Source: Dactylosporangium fulvum (GTDB lineage: Bacteria > Actinomycetota > Actinomycetes > Mycobacteriales > Micromonosporaceae). Taken from it: a DNA stretch of 64,000 nt. Positions within the stretch are counted from its first letter, which is position 1; the number at the start of each line of letters is the position of its first letter. The notes under the pieces are model-generated. The model was given only the letters and a program-made list of their open reading frames with translations. It did not search any database and was not told where the DNA came from. The stretch covers positions 6,472,501 through 6,536,500 of the forward strand of contig NZ_CP073720.1 in the NCBI RefSeq assembly GCF_025137375.1, given 5' to 3'. This document shows, one piece after another, positions 25,359 to 35,084 of the stretch. The position numbers and the translations under genes were made by a program.

Positions 25359-26381
25359 ATGCCCCGCGCACACCAGTCCGGGTCCGGTGAACGCCCCGTC
25401 ACCATCAACGACATCGCGGCGGCGACCGGGGTCGCCGCGTCGACGGTCTCGCGCGCCCTCAACAACCCCGGCCGGGTCAACCCCGCCACCCGCCAGCGGA
25501 TCGAGGCCGCCGCACGCGAGCTGCGCTACGTGCCGAACTCGCAGGCCAGAGCGCTCAGCTCGGGCCGCACCGGCGCGATCGCCGTCCTGGTCTCCGACGT
25601 CACGAACCCGTTCTACTTCGACGTGCTCCGCGGCACCCAGCAGCAGCTCAAGGCCGCCGGATACGCGCAGCTGCTCATCGACACCGAGGACTCCGGCGAG
25701 CTCGAGGCCGAGATGCTGCACAAGATGCGCCGCTCCCTCGACGGCGCCATCCTCGCCGCCTCCCGCCTCCCCGACCGCGCCCTCGCCAAACTCGCGGAGG
25801 AGATCCCGCTCGTCACGATCAACCGCAACGTCCGCGGCGTGCCCAGCACGATCATCGACACCCCCGCCGGCATCCACCAGGCCGCCGAGCACCTGATCTC
25901 GCTCGGCCACCGGCGCATCGCCTACGTCTCCGGCCCCGAGCGGTCCTGGCCCAACGAGGCTCGCTGGCACGCCGCGCAGGACGTTGCCGCCCGCCACCGC
26001 CTCACGTTCATCCGCGTCGGCCCCTTCCCGTCCGGCCGCCGCTCCGGCACGGCCGCCGCCGACGCGGTCCTCAACACCGGCGTCACCGCCTGCATCGTCT
26101 TCAACGACCTGCTCGCGATCGGCATCCTGCAACGCCTCCGCGAACGGTCGGTCCGCGTGCCGGAGGACCTCAGCGTCGTCGGCTGTGACGACATCTTCGG
26201 CGCCGACTTCTGCCACCCGCCGCTGACGACCCTGACCGCCCCGATCGAGCAGGCCGGCCGCGTCGCCGTGTCGATGCTGCTGTCACGGCTGGACCGGACC
26301 GCGGCCCCGACGATGCGCCAGTCGGTGATGCTGCCGGTCCACCTCACGGTCCGCGGCTCGACCGGCCCGGCCCACCGCTGA
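25359..26381 (+). CDS. LacI-family transcriptional regulator of the sugar locus
   Basis: A 340-residue repressor. Residues about 15-60 give the LacI helix-turn-helix (TINDIAAATGVAASTVSRAL) and hinge helix, and the rest is a periplasmic-binding-protein-like ligand domain ending in PLTTLTAPIEQAGRVAVSML. ATG 25359 is chosen since the frame upstream runs through the operator. It is divergent from the importer operon and probably controls it in response to the imported sugar. Confidence 0.9.
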   Translation: MPRAHQSGSGERPVTINDIAAATGVAASTVSRALNNPGRVNPATRQRIEAAARELRYVPNSQARALSSGRTGAIAVLVSDVTNPFYFDVLRGTQQQLKAAGYAQLLIDTEDSGELEAEMLHKMRRSLDGAILAASRLPDRALAKLAEEIPLVTINRNVRGVPSTIIDTPAGIHQAAEHLISLGHRRIAYVSGPERSWPNEARWHAAQDVAARHRLTFIRVGPFPSGRRSGTAAADAVLNTGVTACIVFNDLLAIGILQRLRERSVRVPEDLSVVGCDDIFGADFCHPPLTTLTAPIEQAGRVAVSMLLSRLDRTAAPTMRQSVMLPVHLTVRGSTGPAHR

Positions 26382-26421
26382 GTCACCACGCTCCGGAAAA
26401 CCTCGTCGGCAGGCTGCGTTC

Positions 26422-27255
26422 TCAGGGCTTGCGGGCCACCGCGCCGTACATCGCCACGTCCGTCACCGGCGGGCGGTCCGCCTCCGGGACCGTCGGGCGC
26501 CAGTCGATGATCGGCACGATCCCCGGATCGACCAGCTCCAGGCCGGTGAAGAACTCCGCCACCTGCTCCTTCGTGCGAGGCATCGCGTCGAACCGCAGCC
26601 GGCCCGCCCGCATCTCCGCCTCGGCGTGCGCCCTGACCTCCGGCGACGCCAGGTCACTCGTGCCGTGCGTCAGCACGAGACAACTGCCCGACGGCAACGG
26701 GTCGAGCAGGCGGCGCACCGTCTCATACGGCCTGTCGTCGTCGAACAGGAAGTGCACGATCGCGATCAGCATCACCGCGACCGGCCGGTCGAGGTCCAGC
26801 GTCCGCCGCAGGTCCGGGTGCGCCAGGATGCCGTCCACATCCCGCAGATCCGCGTCGATATACGCCGTCGCGCCCTCCGGCGTGCTCGTCAGCAACGCCC
26901 GGGCATGGGTCAGCACGATCGGGTCGTTGTCGACGTAGACGATCCGCGACTCCGGCGCGATCGCCTGCGCAACCTCGTGCGTGTTGTCCGCCGTCGGGAT
27001 GCCCGTGCCGATGTCGAGGAACTGCCGCACCCCCTGCTCCGCGACGAACCGCACGGCGCGGCGCAGGAAGCGCCGGTTCTCGAGCGCGGTCGTCCGGATC
27101 GCCGGATACACCGCGGCGATCGCGTCACCGGACTCCCGATCGGCGGCGAAATTGTCCTTGCCGCCGAGCCAGTAGTTGTACCGGCGGGCGGGGTGTGCGG
27201 TCGTCGTGTCGATCCGGTCGAGGTCGCTGTGGCTCACGCCGTACACCTTATACAT
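26422..27255 (-). CDS. DUF574 SAM-dependent methyltransferase
   Basis: A 277-residue protein of the actinobacterial DUF574/Methyltransf_19 family. Hallmarks are HPARRYNYWLGGKDNFAADR near the N-terminus, FLDIGTGIPTADNTHEVAQ (SAM-binding) and YVDNDPIVLTHARALL. The substrate is unknown. The start may be ATG 27255 or the in-frame GTG six codons later, which has AAGG before it. Confidence 0.88.
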   Translation of the reverse strand: MYKVYGVSHSDLDRIDTTTAHPARRYNYWLGGKDNFAADRESGDAIAAVYPAIRTTALENRRFLRRAVRFVAEQGVRQFLDIGTGIPTADNTHEVAQAIAPESRIVYVDNDPIVLTHARALLTSTPEGATAYIDADLRDVDGILAHPDLRRTLDLDRPVAVMLIAIVHFLFDDDRPYETVRRLLDPLPSGSCLVLTHGTSDLASPEVRAHAEAEMRAGRLRFDAMPRTKEQVAEFFTGLELVDPGIVPIIDWRPTVPEADRPPVTDVAMYGAVARKP

Positions 27256-28051
27256 CGAAAGGCGTCGGCGTGGTCACCTCGTCAGGCGACCCAGCATGGC
27301 CGACGCGACGATCACGGCCAGCGCGGTCGAGCCGACCAGCACCACCGCGTCCAGCGCCAGGTGCGCCGGCGTGCCGATCAGCAGGCCGCGCAGCGCGTCG
27401 ACCTCGTAGCTGAGCGGGTTCACGTGGTTGAGCACCTGGAGCCAGCCCGGCATCACCGCCACCGGATAGAGCGCGTTCGACGCGAAGAACAGCGGCATCA
27501 TGATCGCCTGTCCGATACCCATCATCCGGTCGCGCTTCAGCACCAGGCCCGCGAGCGTGATCGACAGGCAGCAGAAGAACGCCGATCCCAGGACGAGGAC
27601 GGCGGCGGTACCGAGCAGCCGCAGCGGATCGGCGGTGAACGCGACACCCAGCAGCGCCGCCAGTACGATCACCACCACCGCCTGCACGAGCGCCCGGATC
27701 CCGGCCGCGAAAGCCTTCCCGGTCACCAGCGCCGCCCGTGGCGTCGGCGTGACCATCAGCTTCGCCAGCACCCCGGCGTCACGCTCCCAGATGATGTGGA
27801 TGCCGTAGAAGATCGACACGAACAGCGCCGACTGGGCGAGGATCCCCGGCGCGAGGAAGTCGAGATACGGGATGCCGCCGGTCGGGATCGCCCGCAGATG
27901 CGTGAACGTCTGACCGAAAATGATCAGCCACAGCGCGGGCTGGATCGCCCGGGTCACCACCTCGGTCCGGTCCCGGCGCAGCTTCTGCAGCTCCACCAGG
28001 CACATGGCGACCACCCGCGTCCACAGCGCGCGGACCGGCCGTTCCCGTGTG

Positions 28052-28839
<788 letters not shown>

Positions 28840-28843
<4 letters not shown>

Positions 28844-29892
28844 CGATGGTCCCCTTTCGCCTGTTCACGCCCGTCGGCCGGGGCACTCCTCCGCCGGTCC
28901 TCGTCCACGCGGTGCCCACCGCCACCACCTCTTCCGCGTCCTAGGAAGCTAGGATGTGATGGGTCGGAGGGAGGTCGGCTTGCGGCGGCTCCGGGCGGAC
29001 CGGAACTGGGCGCGAGCCGGGCGTGGAGACCTTCGGCCGCTGCGGGGACGGACTTCGAAGTGGACGGGGCGGGCATCTCTGCGCCGGCCGCCGGGCCTGA
29101 CGAAACGACCCCGGCCCCCGCGCCCGGCGAGGACCCTGCACCCGGCGACGGTGCGGACGGGGCGGGCGCCTCGGCGCCGGCCGCCGGGCCTGACGGAACG
29201 CCCCCGGCCCCCGCACCCGGCGACGGTGTCACGCCCGGCCGGGGACTCACGGCCATCGCATCCGGCAGAGGCGCCGCGCCGGGCCGGGAACCCACGACAC
29301 CCACGTCCGGTGCAGGCACCACACCCGACCGGGAAACCGCAGTCCCCGCATCCGGCGAGGGTGCCGCGCCCGCGGAACCGGTCGCCCGGCCCGTCCGGAG
29401 TGCCGCGCCGCCGGAGGAGGGCGGCCCGGCAGCCTCCCCGGACGGCTCCTCCGTCTCGGACAGCAGGTCGGTCAGGTTGGCCAACGCGGGCAGGGCCGCT
29501 TCCAACGCCGCGCGGTCCGTCGGCGAGAGCCGGGTCAACACCGACGACAGCAGCTGCAACCTCGCCGCCCGCCACGACGACAACCGGGCCGTCGCGGTGT
29601 CGGTCAGGAACAGGCGGGCCGTGCGCCGGTCGGCGGGGTCCTGCTCGCGCCGCAGGAGGTCGGCCTCCGTCAGCTGGTTGACCAGCGTGCTGACCGAGTT
29701 GCCGGCCAGGTGGAGGGACTGGGCTGCGGCCGTGACACCGATGCCGGGCGTCGACTCGACGATCCGCAGCAGCTCCAGCTGGCTGCCGGTCAACGGCAGG
29801 CGATCGAGATCGACACGGAGCCGGCGACGCAGGACGCGACGAACCGCGTTGAGCTGCTCCGACAGCCTGCCAGCCAACGCCAGGTGATCCAC
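28840..29892 (-). CDS. MarR-family regulator with long disordered C-terminal tail
   Basis: A 350-residue protein. Residues 1-145 are a normal MarR domain (SQLELLRIVEST, NSVSTLVNQLTEADLLRRE, wing DPADRRTAR). Residues about 150-350 are an unusual Pro/Ala/Gly/Ser-rich tail with internal repeats (SGPAAGAE-APAPS appears twice) and a Gly/Arg end. Family members are usually about 150 residues. The GTG start is 18 bp from a TTAGC palindrome. It overlaps the exporter ATPase gene (ATGA) and probably regulates the pump. Confidence 0.82.
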
Positions 29893-29909
29893 ACCTTCAC
29901 AATACCTCG

Positions 29910-29922
29910 TTAGCAGAGCTAA
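29910..29922. promoter_or_regulatory. MarR operator candidate
   Basis: TTAGC-aga-GCTAA is a perfect 5-bp inverted repeat lying in an A/T-rich stretch 18 bp before the MarR start. It is the natural autoregulatory site of the MarR/DrrAB operon. Confidence 0.5.
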
Positions 29923-30196
29923 TTATAGGGAACGAAGATGCTGATCACGGGCGGCGCTCCGGCCCGTCCGGCCGCCGCGCGGGAGCGGCTACTGGACGGT
30001 CTCGGCGAGGTGGGCCGGCCGGCGGACGAGCCGCGACGGAGCAGTTGGGCCGGCGAGCGAACGACCAAGGCCGGCGTTCTTGGTCGCGTCCGCCCCGGCG
30101 TCGACCGCTGCGCCCTTCAGGGTTCCGCACCCGTGATCGCGAACTTGCCGCAATCATGGCCAAGCGCCGACCGGCGACCACGGGATCGAGCGGCCA

Positions 30197-30437
30197 GTTT
30201 CATGATCCCGGAGCGTTTGTGTAGCCATGGGTGCCTGTTGCGTAATTCGCTGGGACAGTGTTGGCGGCCCAACTACGCGCCGATCTTGGAGTTGTGGCGC
30301 CATGAACCTCCGAATTTGTCCGGGTTTGTCAAGGACCACAACTCCAAGATCGGCGCGGTTGTCGGGGTTGACGCGCGAGGGATCCGAATTGCGCAACAGG
30401 ATCCAGGAGTCCCGCACAACGCCCGTGATCATGAAAC
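30197..30437. repeat. Nested-palindrome repeat element, copy A (complete)
   Basis: Three nested inverted repeats: outer arms GTTTCATGATCCCGG (30197-30211) with 30423-30437; middle arms CCTGTTGCGTAATTCG (30234-30249) with 30385-30400, one mismatch; and inner 21-bp perfect arms beginning GCGCCGATCTTGG (30277-30297) with 30336-30356. The core (30234-30400, 167 bp) recurs reversed at 30962-31128 and truncated at 53812. There is no open reading frame of a transposase, so it would be non-autonomous. No clear target-site duplication is seen. Confidence 0.8.
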
Positions 30438-30540
30438 GGTGGCCGAACCGCCCGACCACCCCCTAAACGCGACTGTTGGCGGCGCGGAGTGATCATGAGC
30501 GATTGGAGGTTGTCGTGGCGGGTTCCGGCCGGTTTGTGGC

Positions 30541-30567
30541 CGTGATCGCGGCAAGTTCGCGATCACG
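30541..30567. repeat. GATC-type hairpin
   Basis: CGTGATCGCG-gcaagtt-CGCGATCACG, perfect 10-bp arms with a 7-nt loop. It is a member of the GATC-hairpin family in this window. Confidence 0.6.
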
Positions 30568-30769
30568 AGTGCGGCGGCTGAGGCCGGCCGGGTGGTGCGG
30601 CTGCGGTTCGTAGATCAAGGGAAACTTCGGGCTGCCTGGACAGCCAGATGTTTCCGACGATCAAGCAACCCGGGTCAAGCCAAGCGCGGAGCACGGCCGC
30701 CCCGCACCACGGGCCACGGACGCCGCAGCCCGGCGTCGCGGGGGCACAGCTTCGCGCGCGGCCCGACCC

Positions 30770-30912
30770 GGCGCGGCACTGCGGCCCGGCACTGCGGCGC
30801 GGCACTGCGCGGCGCGGCACTGCGCGGCACTGCGCGGCGCGGCACTGCGCGGCACTGCGCGGCACTGCGCGGCGCGGCGCGGCGCGGCGCGGCGCGGCGC
30901 GGCGCGGCACTG
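30770..30912. repeat. GC microsatellite of GGCGC and GGCACTGC units
   Basis: The tract alternates GGCGCGGCACTGC-type units and ends in a run of GGCGC repeats. It lies between inverted copies A and B of the nested-palindrome element and generates spurious open frames on both strands. Confidence 0.75.
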
Positions 30913-30961
30913 CTTGACACGATTCCTCGCATGATCACGGAGACTTGGTGCACCCCTGGAG

Positions 30962-31128
30962 CCTGTTGCGCAATTCGGATCCCTCGCGCGTCAGCCCCGA
31001 CAACCGCGCCGATCTTGGAGTTGTGGTCCTTGACAAATCCGGACAAATTCGGAGGTTCATGGCGCCACAACTCCAAGATCGGCGCGTAGTTGGGCCGCCA
31101 ACACTGTCCCAGCGAATTACGCAACAGG
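30962..31128. repeat. Nested-palindrome repeat element, copy B (inverted)
   Basis: This is the reverse complement of the copy-A core, with only about two base differences across the 138-bp part shared with copy C. Its middle arms are 30962-30977 and 31113-31128, and its inner arms 31006-31026 and 31065-31085. The flanking string CACCCATGGCTACAC also mirrors the flank of copy A. Confidence 0.82.
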
Positions 31129-31265
31129 CACCCATGGCTACACGCATCGCGATCACGAGCCACAAATCGGCCGGGACCCGCGCGGCAACGCCGGGCCGCC
31201 GCGATCATGAGTCCGGCCGACGACAGGCGGGGCGCCGACCGGAGCCGTCCATCGGTCGACGAACA

Positions 31266-31895
31266 CTAGTCGGTGGTGGGCAGGTCCAGGCAGAACCGGT
31301 CGCCTGCCGGTTTGAAGCCGAGCCGGCCGTAGTACGGGGCCACCATGCCGGGCGGGGTGAACACCCGGTGATAGCCGCGGGCGGTCAGCTGGCCGCTGCG
31401 GCGGAAGACGAACTCCCCCGGGGTCAGGTCCCGGTACTTCAGCGTCACGTAGTCCAGGTCGACCTGCGCGACCCCGTCCCCCGCGGGCCGCAGCAGCATG
31501 ACGCCGACGAGCTCGTCTCCGCACAGCGTCAGGAACGCCTGCTGGGTCGTGGTGTCGAACCGGAAGTCGGGGTTGAACCGGGCGATGTCGGCCCAGTGGA
31601 CCCGCAGGACGTGTGCCAGGAAGTTGTCGTCGGTCGCGACCTCCACGACCTGGTAGGTGTGCTCGTCGTGGCGGGTGCGCAGCAGCCGATACAGCTGCCA
31701 CACGTTGATGCCGGCGAGCGTCACGTTGAGCCCGACCATGGGCCAGACTCCCACGACGGCGTTGTACGCGACGAGCACGAGCGAGCCGGCCAGGTTGAAC
31801 ACCCGCAGCCGCAGGAGGCGGGTCTGCAGCAGAGACCAGACCAGCAGCGCCGAGCCGGCCCAGCCGACGAGTTCGAGCCAGAGCACGGAGGACAT
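31266..31895 (-). CDS. YgjV-like inner-membrane protein
   Basis: A 209-residue protein. The first about 75 residues contain three predicted membrane spans (WLELVGWAGSALLVWSLLQ, NLAGSLVLVAYNAVVGVW) resembling the YgjV membrane-protein family. The rest is cytoplasmic and has a GNAT-like end (GMVAPYYGRLGFKPAG), so it may be a fusion of a membrane domain and an acetyltransferase-like domain. ATG 31895 shares one base with the MazG stop. Confidence 0.7.
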   Translation of the reverse strand: MSSVLWLELVGWAGSALLVWSLLQTRLLRLRVFNLAGSLVLVAYNAVVGVWPMVGLNVTLAGINVWQLYRLLRTRHDEHTYQVVEVATDDNFLAHVLRVHWADIARFNPDFRFDTTTQQAFLTLCGDELVGVMLLRPAGDGVAQVDLDYVTLKYRDLTPGEFVFRRSGQLTARGYHRVFTPPGMVAPYYGRLGFKPAGDRFCLDLPTTD

Positions 31896-32224
31896 CAGGT
31901 GCGCCAGCCCCGGGTGTAGACGACGTCGAGCTTGGCCCTGATCGCCTGCTCCAGGTCGATACCCATCGTGTGCGCGGTGACGAACGCGGTGATCACCACG
32001 TCGGCGAGTTCCGCCTCGACGTCGGCGAAGTCGCCGCCGCGCCGGGCCATGCCGTAGTGGCGCCGGGCCGCGCCGACGAACTCGCCGACCTCCTCGGCCA
32101 GGGCGAGGGTCTGTCGCAGGTGCGGCGCCTCGGTGAATCCGGCCGCGGTCAGGTGCCCGGCGATGTCGGCTGCGGTCGCGGGCAGGTCCGCGAGCGAGAA
32201 GCGATCTTCCACACCGCACAGCAT
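31895..32224 (-). CDS. MazG-like nucleotide pyrophosphohydrolase
   Basis: A 109-residue all-helical protein with the EEVGEF (E-E-x-x-E) and ELADVVITAF (ExxD) metal motifs of the MazG family, which hydrolyse nucleoside triphosphates to monophosphates and PPi. ATG 32224 (MLCGVEDRFS) is preferred to the more upstream in-frame ATG because the added residues are not family-like. It overlaps the YgjV-like gene by one base. Confidence 0.84.
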   Translation of the reverse strand: MLCGVEDRFSLADLPATAADIAGHLTAAGFTEAPHLRQTLALAEEVGEFVGAARRHYGMARRGGDFADVEAELADVVITAFVTAHTMGIDLEQAIRAKLDVVYTRGWRT

Positions 32225-32279
32225 CGCCGATGCCCGAAAAGCCCGCGACGGCGCCGCCGCTGTCGGTTGCAATAGGCAC

Positions 32280-32852
32280 ATGTCTGTGCTGTACCACCAG
32301 ATCCGCGCGTCGTACACCACCGAGACGATCACCGTCTACCAGGCGTACAGCCCGCGGATCGCCCTGCCGGCGCTCGCCGCCGGCCGCTTCGTCGCGCCGT
32401 TCAAGCGCGAGCGGATGACGTGGATCAAGCCGTCGTTCCTGTGGATGATGTACCGCTGCGGCTGGGCCACCAAGCCGGACCAGGAGCACGTCCTCGCGAT
32501 CGAACTGACCCGCACCGGCTTCGCGTGGGCGCTCGCGCACGCGTGCCTGAGCCACTACGACCGGGACGTCCACGCGAGCCGCGAGGAGTGGTCGCGGCAG
32601 CTGAAGACGAGTCCGGTGCGGGTCCAGTGGGATCCGGAGCGCGACCTGGATCTGCGGCCGCTGCCGTACCGGTCGTTGCAGATGGGCCTGAGCGGCCCGG
32701 CGGTGGACCGCTACGTGGACGAGTGGACGGTCGGGATCACCGACGTCACCGAGCTGGCCCGCGAGGTGCATGCGCTCGTCAGGGCGGGCGACCGCGCGGG
32801 TGCGCAGGCGCTGCTGCCGGACGAGCAACCGTTCGACGTACGTAAGTATTGA
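32280..32852 (+). CDS. DUF4291 protein
   Basis: A 190-residue protein of the DUF4291 family. Features seen are QIRASYTTETITVYQAYSP, the MTWIKPSFLWMMYRCGW block and VRVQWDPERDLDL. The function is unknown. The start is the ATG at 32280; the frame is open upstream without coding features. Divergent from MazG. Confidence 0.86.
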   Translation: MSVLYHQIRASYTTETITVYQAYSPRIALPALAAGRFVAPFKRERMTWIKPSFLWMMYRCGWATKPDQEHVLAIELTRTGFAWALAHACLSHYDRDVHASREEWSRQLKTSPVRVQWDPERDLDLRPLPYRSLQMGLSGPAVDRYVDEWTVGITDVTELAREVHALVRAGDRAGAQALLPDEQPFDVRKY

Positions 32853-32865
32853 CAGCTATCTGTCA
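32850..32865. terminator. Hairpin after DUF4291, possibly an operator
   Basis: TGACAG-ctat-CTGTCA is perfect and overlaps the DUF4291 stop codon. It is followed by a T/C-rich stretch that resembles a weak terminator, but it also lies 44 bp before the chitosanase start and could be its operator. Confidence 0.4.
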
Positions 32866-32908
32866 GTCAGGTTTCCTTTCTATTAATTTCCCCGGAAGGA
32901 GCCTGCCC

Positions 32909-33988
32909 GTGAAGAGGTACCTGACGGCGTTCGCCGCCGTCGCGCTGACCACCGCGGCGACCGCGTTCGCCCTCGTGTCGGGCACCACCGTCGCGCTCGC
33001 CGCCGCACCGACCGCCGCCCAGCTGCTGGCGAAGACCCAGACCTGCAACCAGGTCTCCAACGGCAAGTACGCCACCGACGACGGCGGCGCCGCCACCGTG
33101 GCGGTCTGCAAGAGCGGCTCGGCGTTCTTCTGGACCGCCGACATGGACATCGACTGCGACGGCATCGGCACCACACACTGCAACGCGGGCACCGACCCGT
33201 GGTACCAGCCGCAGACGTCGTTCACCACGTCGACCGGCGCGTACTTCACGTCCGAGGTGACGCGGTACTACGTCGTGCCGCTGCCCAGCACGCGGTTCAA
33301 CTACCAGAGCCAGGGCATCCGGCCCGGCGCCGTCGCCGCGGTGGTCTACAACAACCGCGTCGCCTACGCGGTCTTCGCCGACGAGGGCCCCGACAACATC
33401 ATCGGCGAGGGGTCGTACGCGCTGGCGGTCGCCCTCGGCATCGACCCGAACCCGGCGACGGGTGGCACCGCCGGACCCGTCACGTTCATCGTGTTCCCGA
33501 GCACGGTGCCCAGCCCGGTCGAGAGCAACAGCGCCATCGACACCACCGGCGTGAACGCCGCGAACGCCTGGCTCGGCAGCGGGCCGACGACGGGACCGAC
33601 CACGGGCGCGCCGGCCGGGCAGATCACCGGCGCCGGCGGCAAGTGCGTCGACGTCGCCGGGGCGAACAGCGCCAACGGTACGGCCGTGCAGCTCTACGAC
33701 TGCAACGGGTCCACCGCCCAGCGGTGGACCCGCGCGGCCGACGGCACGCTCCGCGCGCTCGGCAAGTGCATGGACGTCACCGGCGCCGGCACCGCCAACG
33801 GGACCAAGGTGCAGCTCTACGACTGCAACGGCACCGCCGCGCAGCAGTGGACCCGCAGCGGCCAGACGCTGATCAACGCCGGCTCCGGCAAGTGCCTGGA
33901 CGCGACCGGCTCCAGCTCCGCCAACGGCACGCGGCTGCAGATCTGGTCGTGCTCCGGCGGCGCGAACCAGAACTGGACCGTGCCCTAA
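32909..33988 (+). CDS. Secreted GH75 chitosanase with ricin-type carbohydrate-binding domain
   Basis: A 359-residue extracellular enzyme. Residues 1-33 are a signal peptide (AVALTTAATAFALV… ending near ALAAAP). Residues about 35-225 match the GH75 chitosanase family, with the acidic pairs of DMDIDCDG and FADEGPDNIIGEGS as likely catalytic Asp and Glu. After a Thr/Gly-rich linker, residues about 240-359 are a ricin-B-type beta-trefoil with three QxW repeats (QRW, QQW, QNW) and Cys pairs. GTG 32909 follows GGAAGGA. It cleaves chitosan outside the cell. Confidence 0.88.
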   Translation: MKRYLTAFAAVALTTAATAFALVSGTTVALAAAPTAAQLLAKTQTCNQVSNGKYATDDGGAATVAVCKSGSAFFWTADMDIDCDGIGTTHCNAGTDPWYQPQTSFTTSTGAYFTSEVTRYYVVPLPSTRFNYQSQGIRPGAVAAVVYNNRVAYAVFADEGPDNIIGEGSYALAVALGIDPNPATGGTAGPVTFIVFPSTVPSPVESNSAIDTTGVNAANAWLGSGPTTGPTTGAPAGQITGAGGKCVDVAGANSANGTAVQLYDCNGSTAQRWTRAADGTLRALGKCMDVTGAGTANGTKVQLYDCNGTAAQQWTRSGQTLINAGSGKCLDATGSSSANGTRLQIWSCSGGANQNWTVP

Positions 33989-34221
33989 CGGCTCGCGCTC
34001 ACCACGACGTACCCCTTCGGATCGACGACCTCGCGGGCGGTGGCGAACAGCGCCGCCGCCCGCGCCGCGACGGTGTCCACGACGGCGGCGAGCAGGGCGG
34101 CGCCGGGCTCGTACGACAGGGCGGCGAGGACCGTCTCGGCGGGGTTGTCGGGGCGGCGGCTGTAGCGGCGGTGCGTCTCGATGCGCACCCGTAGCGGGTC
34201 GAGCGTCCGGTACTCCAGCAT
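33985..34221 (-). CDS. Small protein, possibly a methyltransferase remnant
   Basis: A 78-residue protein starting MLEYRTLDPLRVRIETHRRYSRRPDN. This start resembles the N-termini of some actinobacterial SAM methyltransferases, and the end (ALFATAREVVDPKGYVVVSAS) could be the end of one, but the catalytic middle is missing. It could be a shortened remnant or a genuine small gene. The stop overlaps the chitosanase stop by 4 bp. Confidence 0.45.
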   Translation of the reverse strand: MLEYRTLDPLRVRIETHRRYSRRPDNPAETVLAALSYEPGAALLAAVVDTVAARAAALFATAREVVDPKGYVVVSASR

Positions 34222-34231
34222 GCGGCCGACC

Positions 34232-34888
34232 CTATCGAGTCAGCAGGGAACGCACGTTCCGTACCAGATCCGGGTCTATCGGTTTTTCGAACGAACCACC
34301 CGGCCGCACGGCGGCGCCGGAGTGGAAGGCCCGGGCCCCGGCCGCCAGCAGGGGCGGCAGGTGTGGCGGGCGGAGGCCGCCGCCGACCAGGAGGCGCGGG
34401 TCGCCCGCCTCCCGCAGCAGCACCGGCAGGCCGTCCGCGACACCCGTCGGCGCGCCCGCCGTCAGCACGGCGTCGAGGCCGGGGAGGCCGGTGATCGCCG
34501 ACCATGCGGCGGACCGGTCGGCCGCGTGGTCGATCGCGCGGTGGAAGGTCCACGGCGCGCCGTCGAGGGCGGGCAGGACCGCGTCGAGCGCCGCGAGGTC
34601 GACCGCGCCGGCAGCCGTCAGGAAGCCGAACACGAACTCCTCGGCGCCGGCCGAGCGCAGGTCCCGCGCCAGCCGCCGCAGCGCGGCCGGGTCCGGTGCC
34701 GTGAAGCCGGCCTCGGGGCGCAGCATGACCCGCACCGGCAGGTCGACCGCGGCGCGGACCGCCGTGACGGTCTCCGGGGCAGGGCTGAGCCCGCCGACCG
34801 CCATGTCGCTGACGAGCTCGATCCGGTCGGCGCCGCCCGCGGCGGCGTGCCGCGCGTCGTCCGCGGACAGCGCGATGACCTCCAGCAT
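34232..34888 (-). CDS. cutC: Copper homeostasis protein CutC
   Basis: An 218-residue TIM-barrel protein of the CutC family: EVIALSADDARHAAAGGADRIELVSDMAVGGLSP at the N-terminus in short form (ADRIELVSDMAVGGLSP), VRVMLRPEAGF, FHRAIDHAAD and LLVGGGLRP. The family is linked to copper handling, though its role is not firmly established. ATG 34888 follows GGGGGTGAGC; a GTG two codons upstream is also in frame. Confidence 0.88.
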   Translation of the reverse strand: MLEVIALSADDARHAAAGGADRIELVSDMAVGGLSPAPETVTAVRAAVDLPVRVMLRPEAGFTAPDPAALRRLARDLRSAGAEEFVFGFLTAAGAVDLAALDAVLPALDGAPWTFHRAIDHAADRSAAWSAITGLPGLDAVLTAGAPTGVADGLPVLLREAGDPRLLVGGGLRPPHLPPLLAAGARAFHSGAAVRPGGSFEKPIDPDLVRNVRSLLTR

Positions 34889-35084
34889 GCTCACCCCCGT
34901 GCCCGGCGCTGCCGGTAGGCCCGCATGCGCGCGTCGACTCCGCGGCCGGCGACGTCGCCAGCGGGCGGAGCGGTTCCTCCGGTGATCGTAGAAGGCGTGC
35001 CCGGGGAGATCGGCAAGGCATTGCGCTCCTGACTTTCAAACCGCCGTCACCTGCACGTTCCCTTCCGCTGGTTACGGTGCGGTC

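Larger units (their letters stand above)
29923..31265. other. Intergenic repeat island
   Basis: Apart from the repeats listed separately (nested-palindrome copies at 30197-30437 and 30962-31128, hairpin 30541-30567, microsatellite 30770-30912), nothing supports a gene. The 184-codon frame at 29938-30492 crosses the repeat element and lacks a family match or good ribosome-binding site. Confidence 0.6.

Noticed and set aside
29938..30492. 184-codon forward frame in the repeat island
   Set aside because: Runs through repeat copy A, no domain and no good ribosome-binding site.
30563..31208. Arg/Ala-rich frames in the GC microsatellite
   Set aside because: Generated on both strands by the GGCGC repeat.
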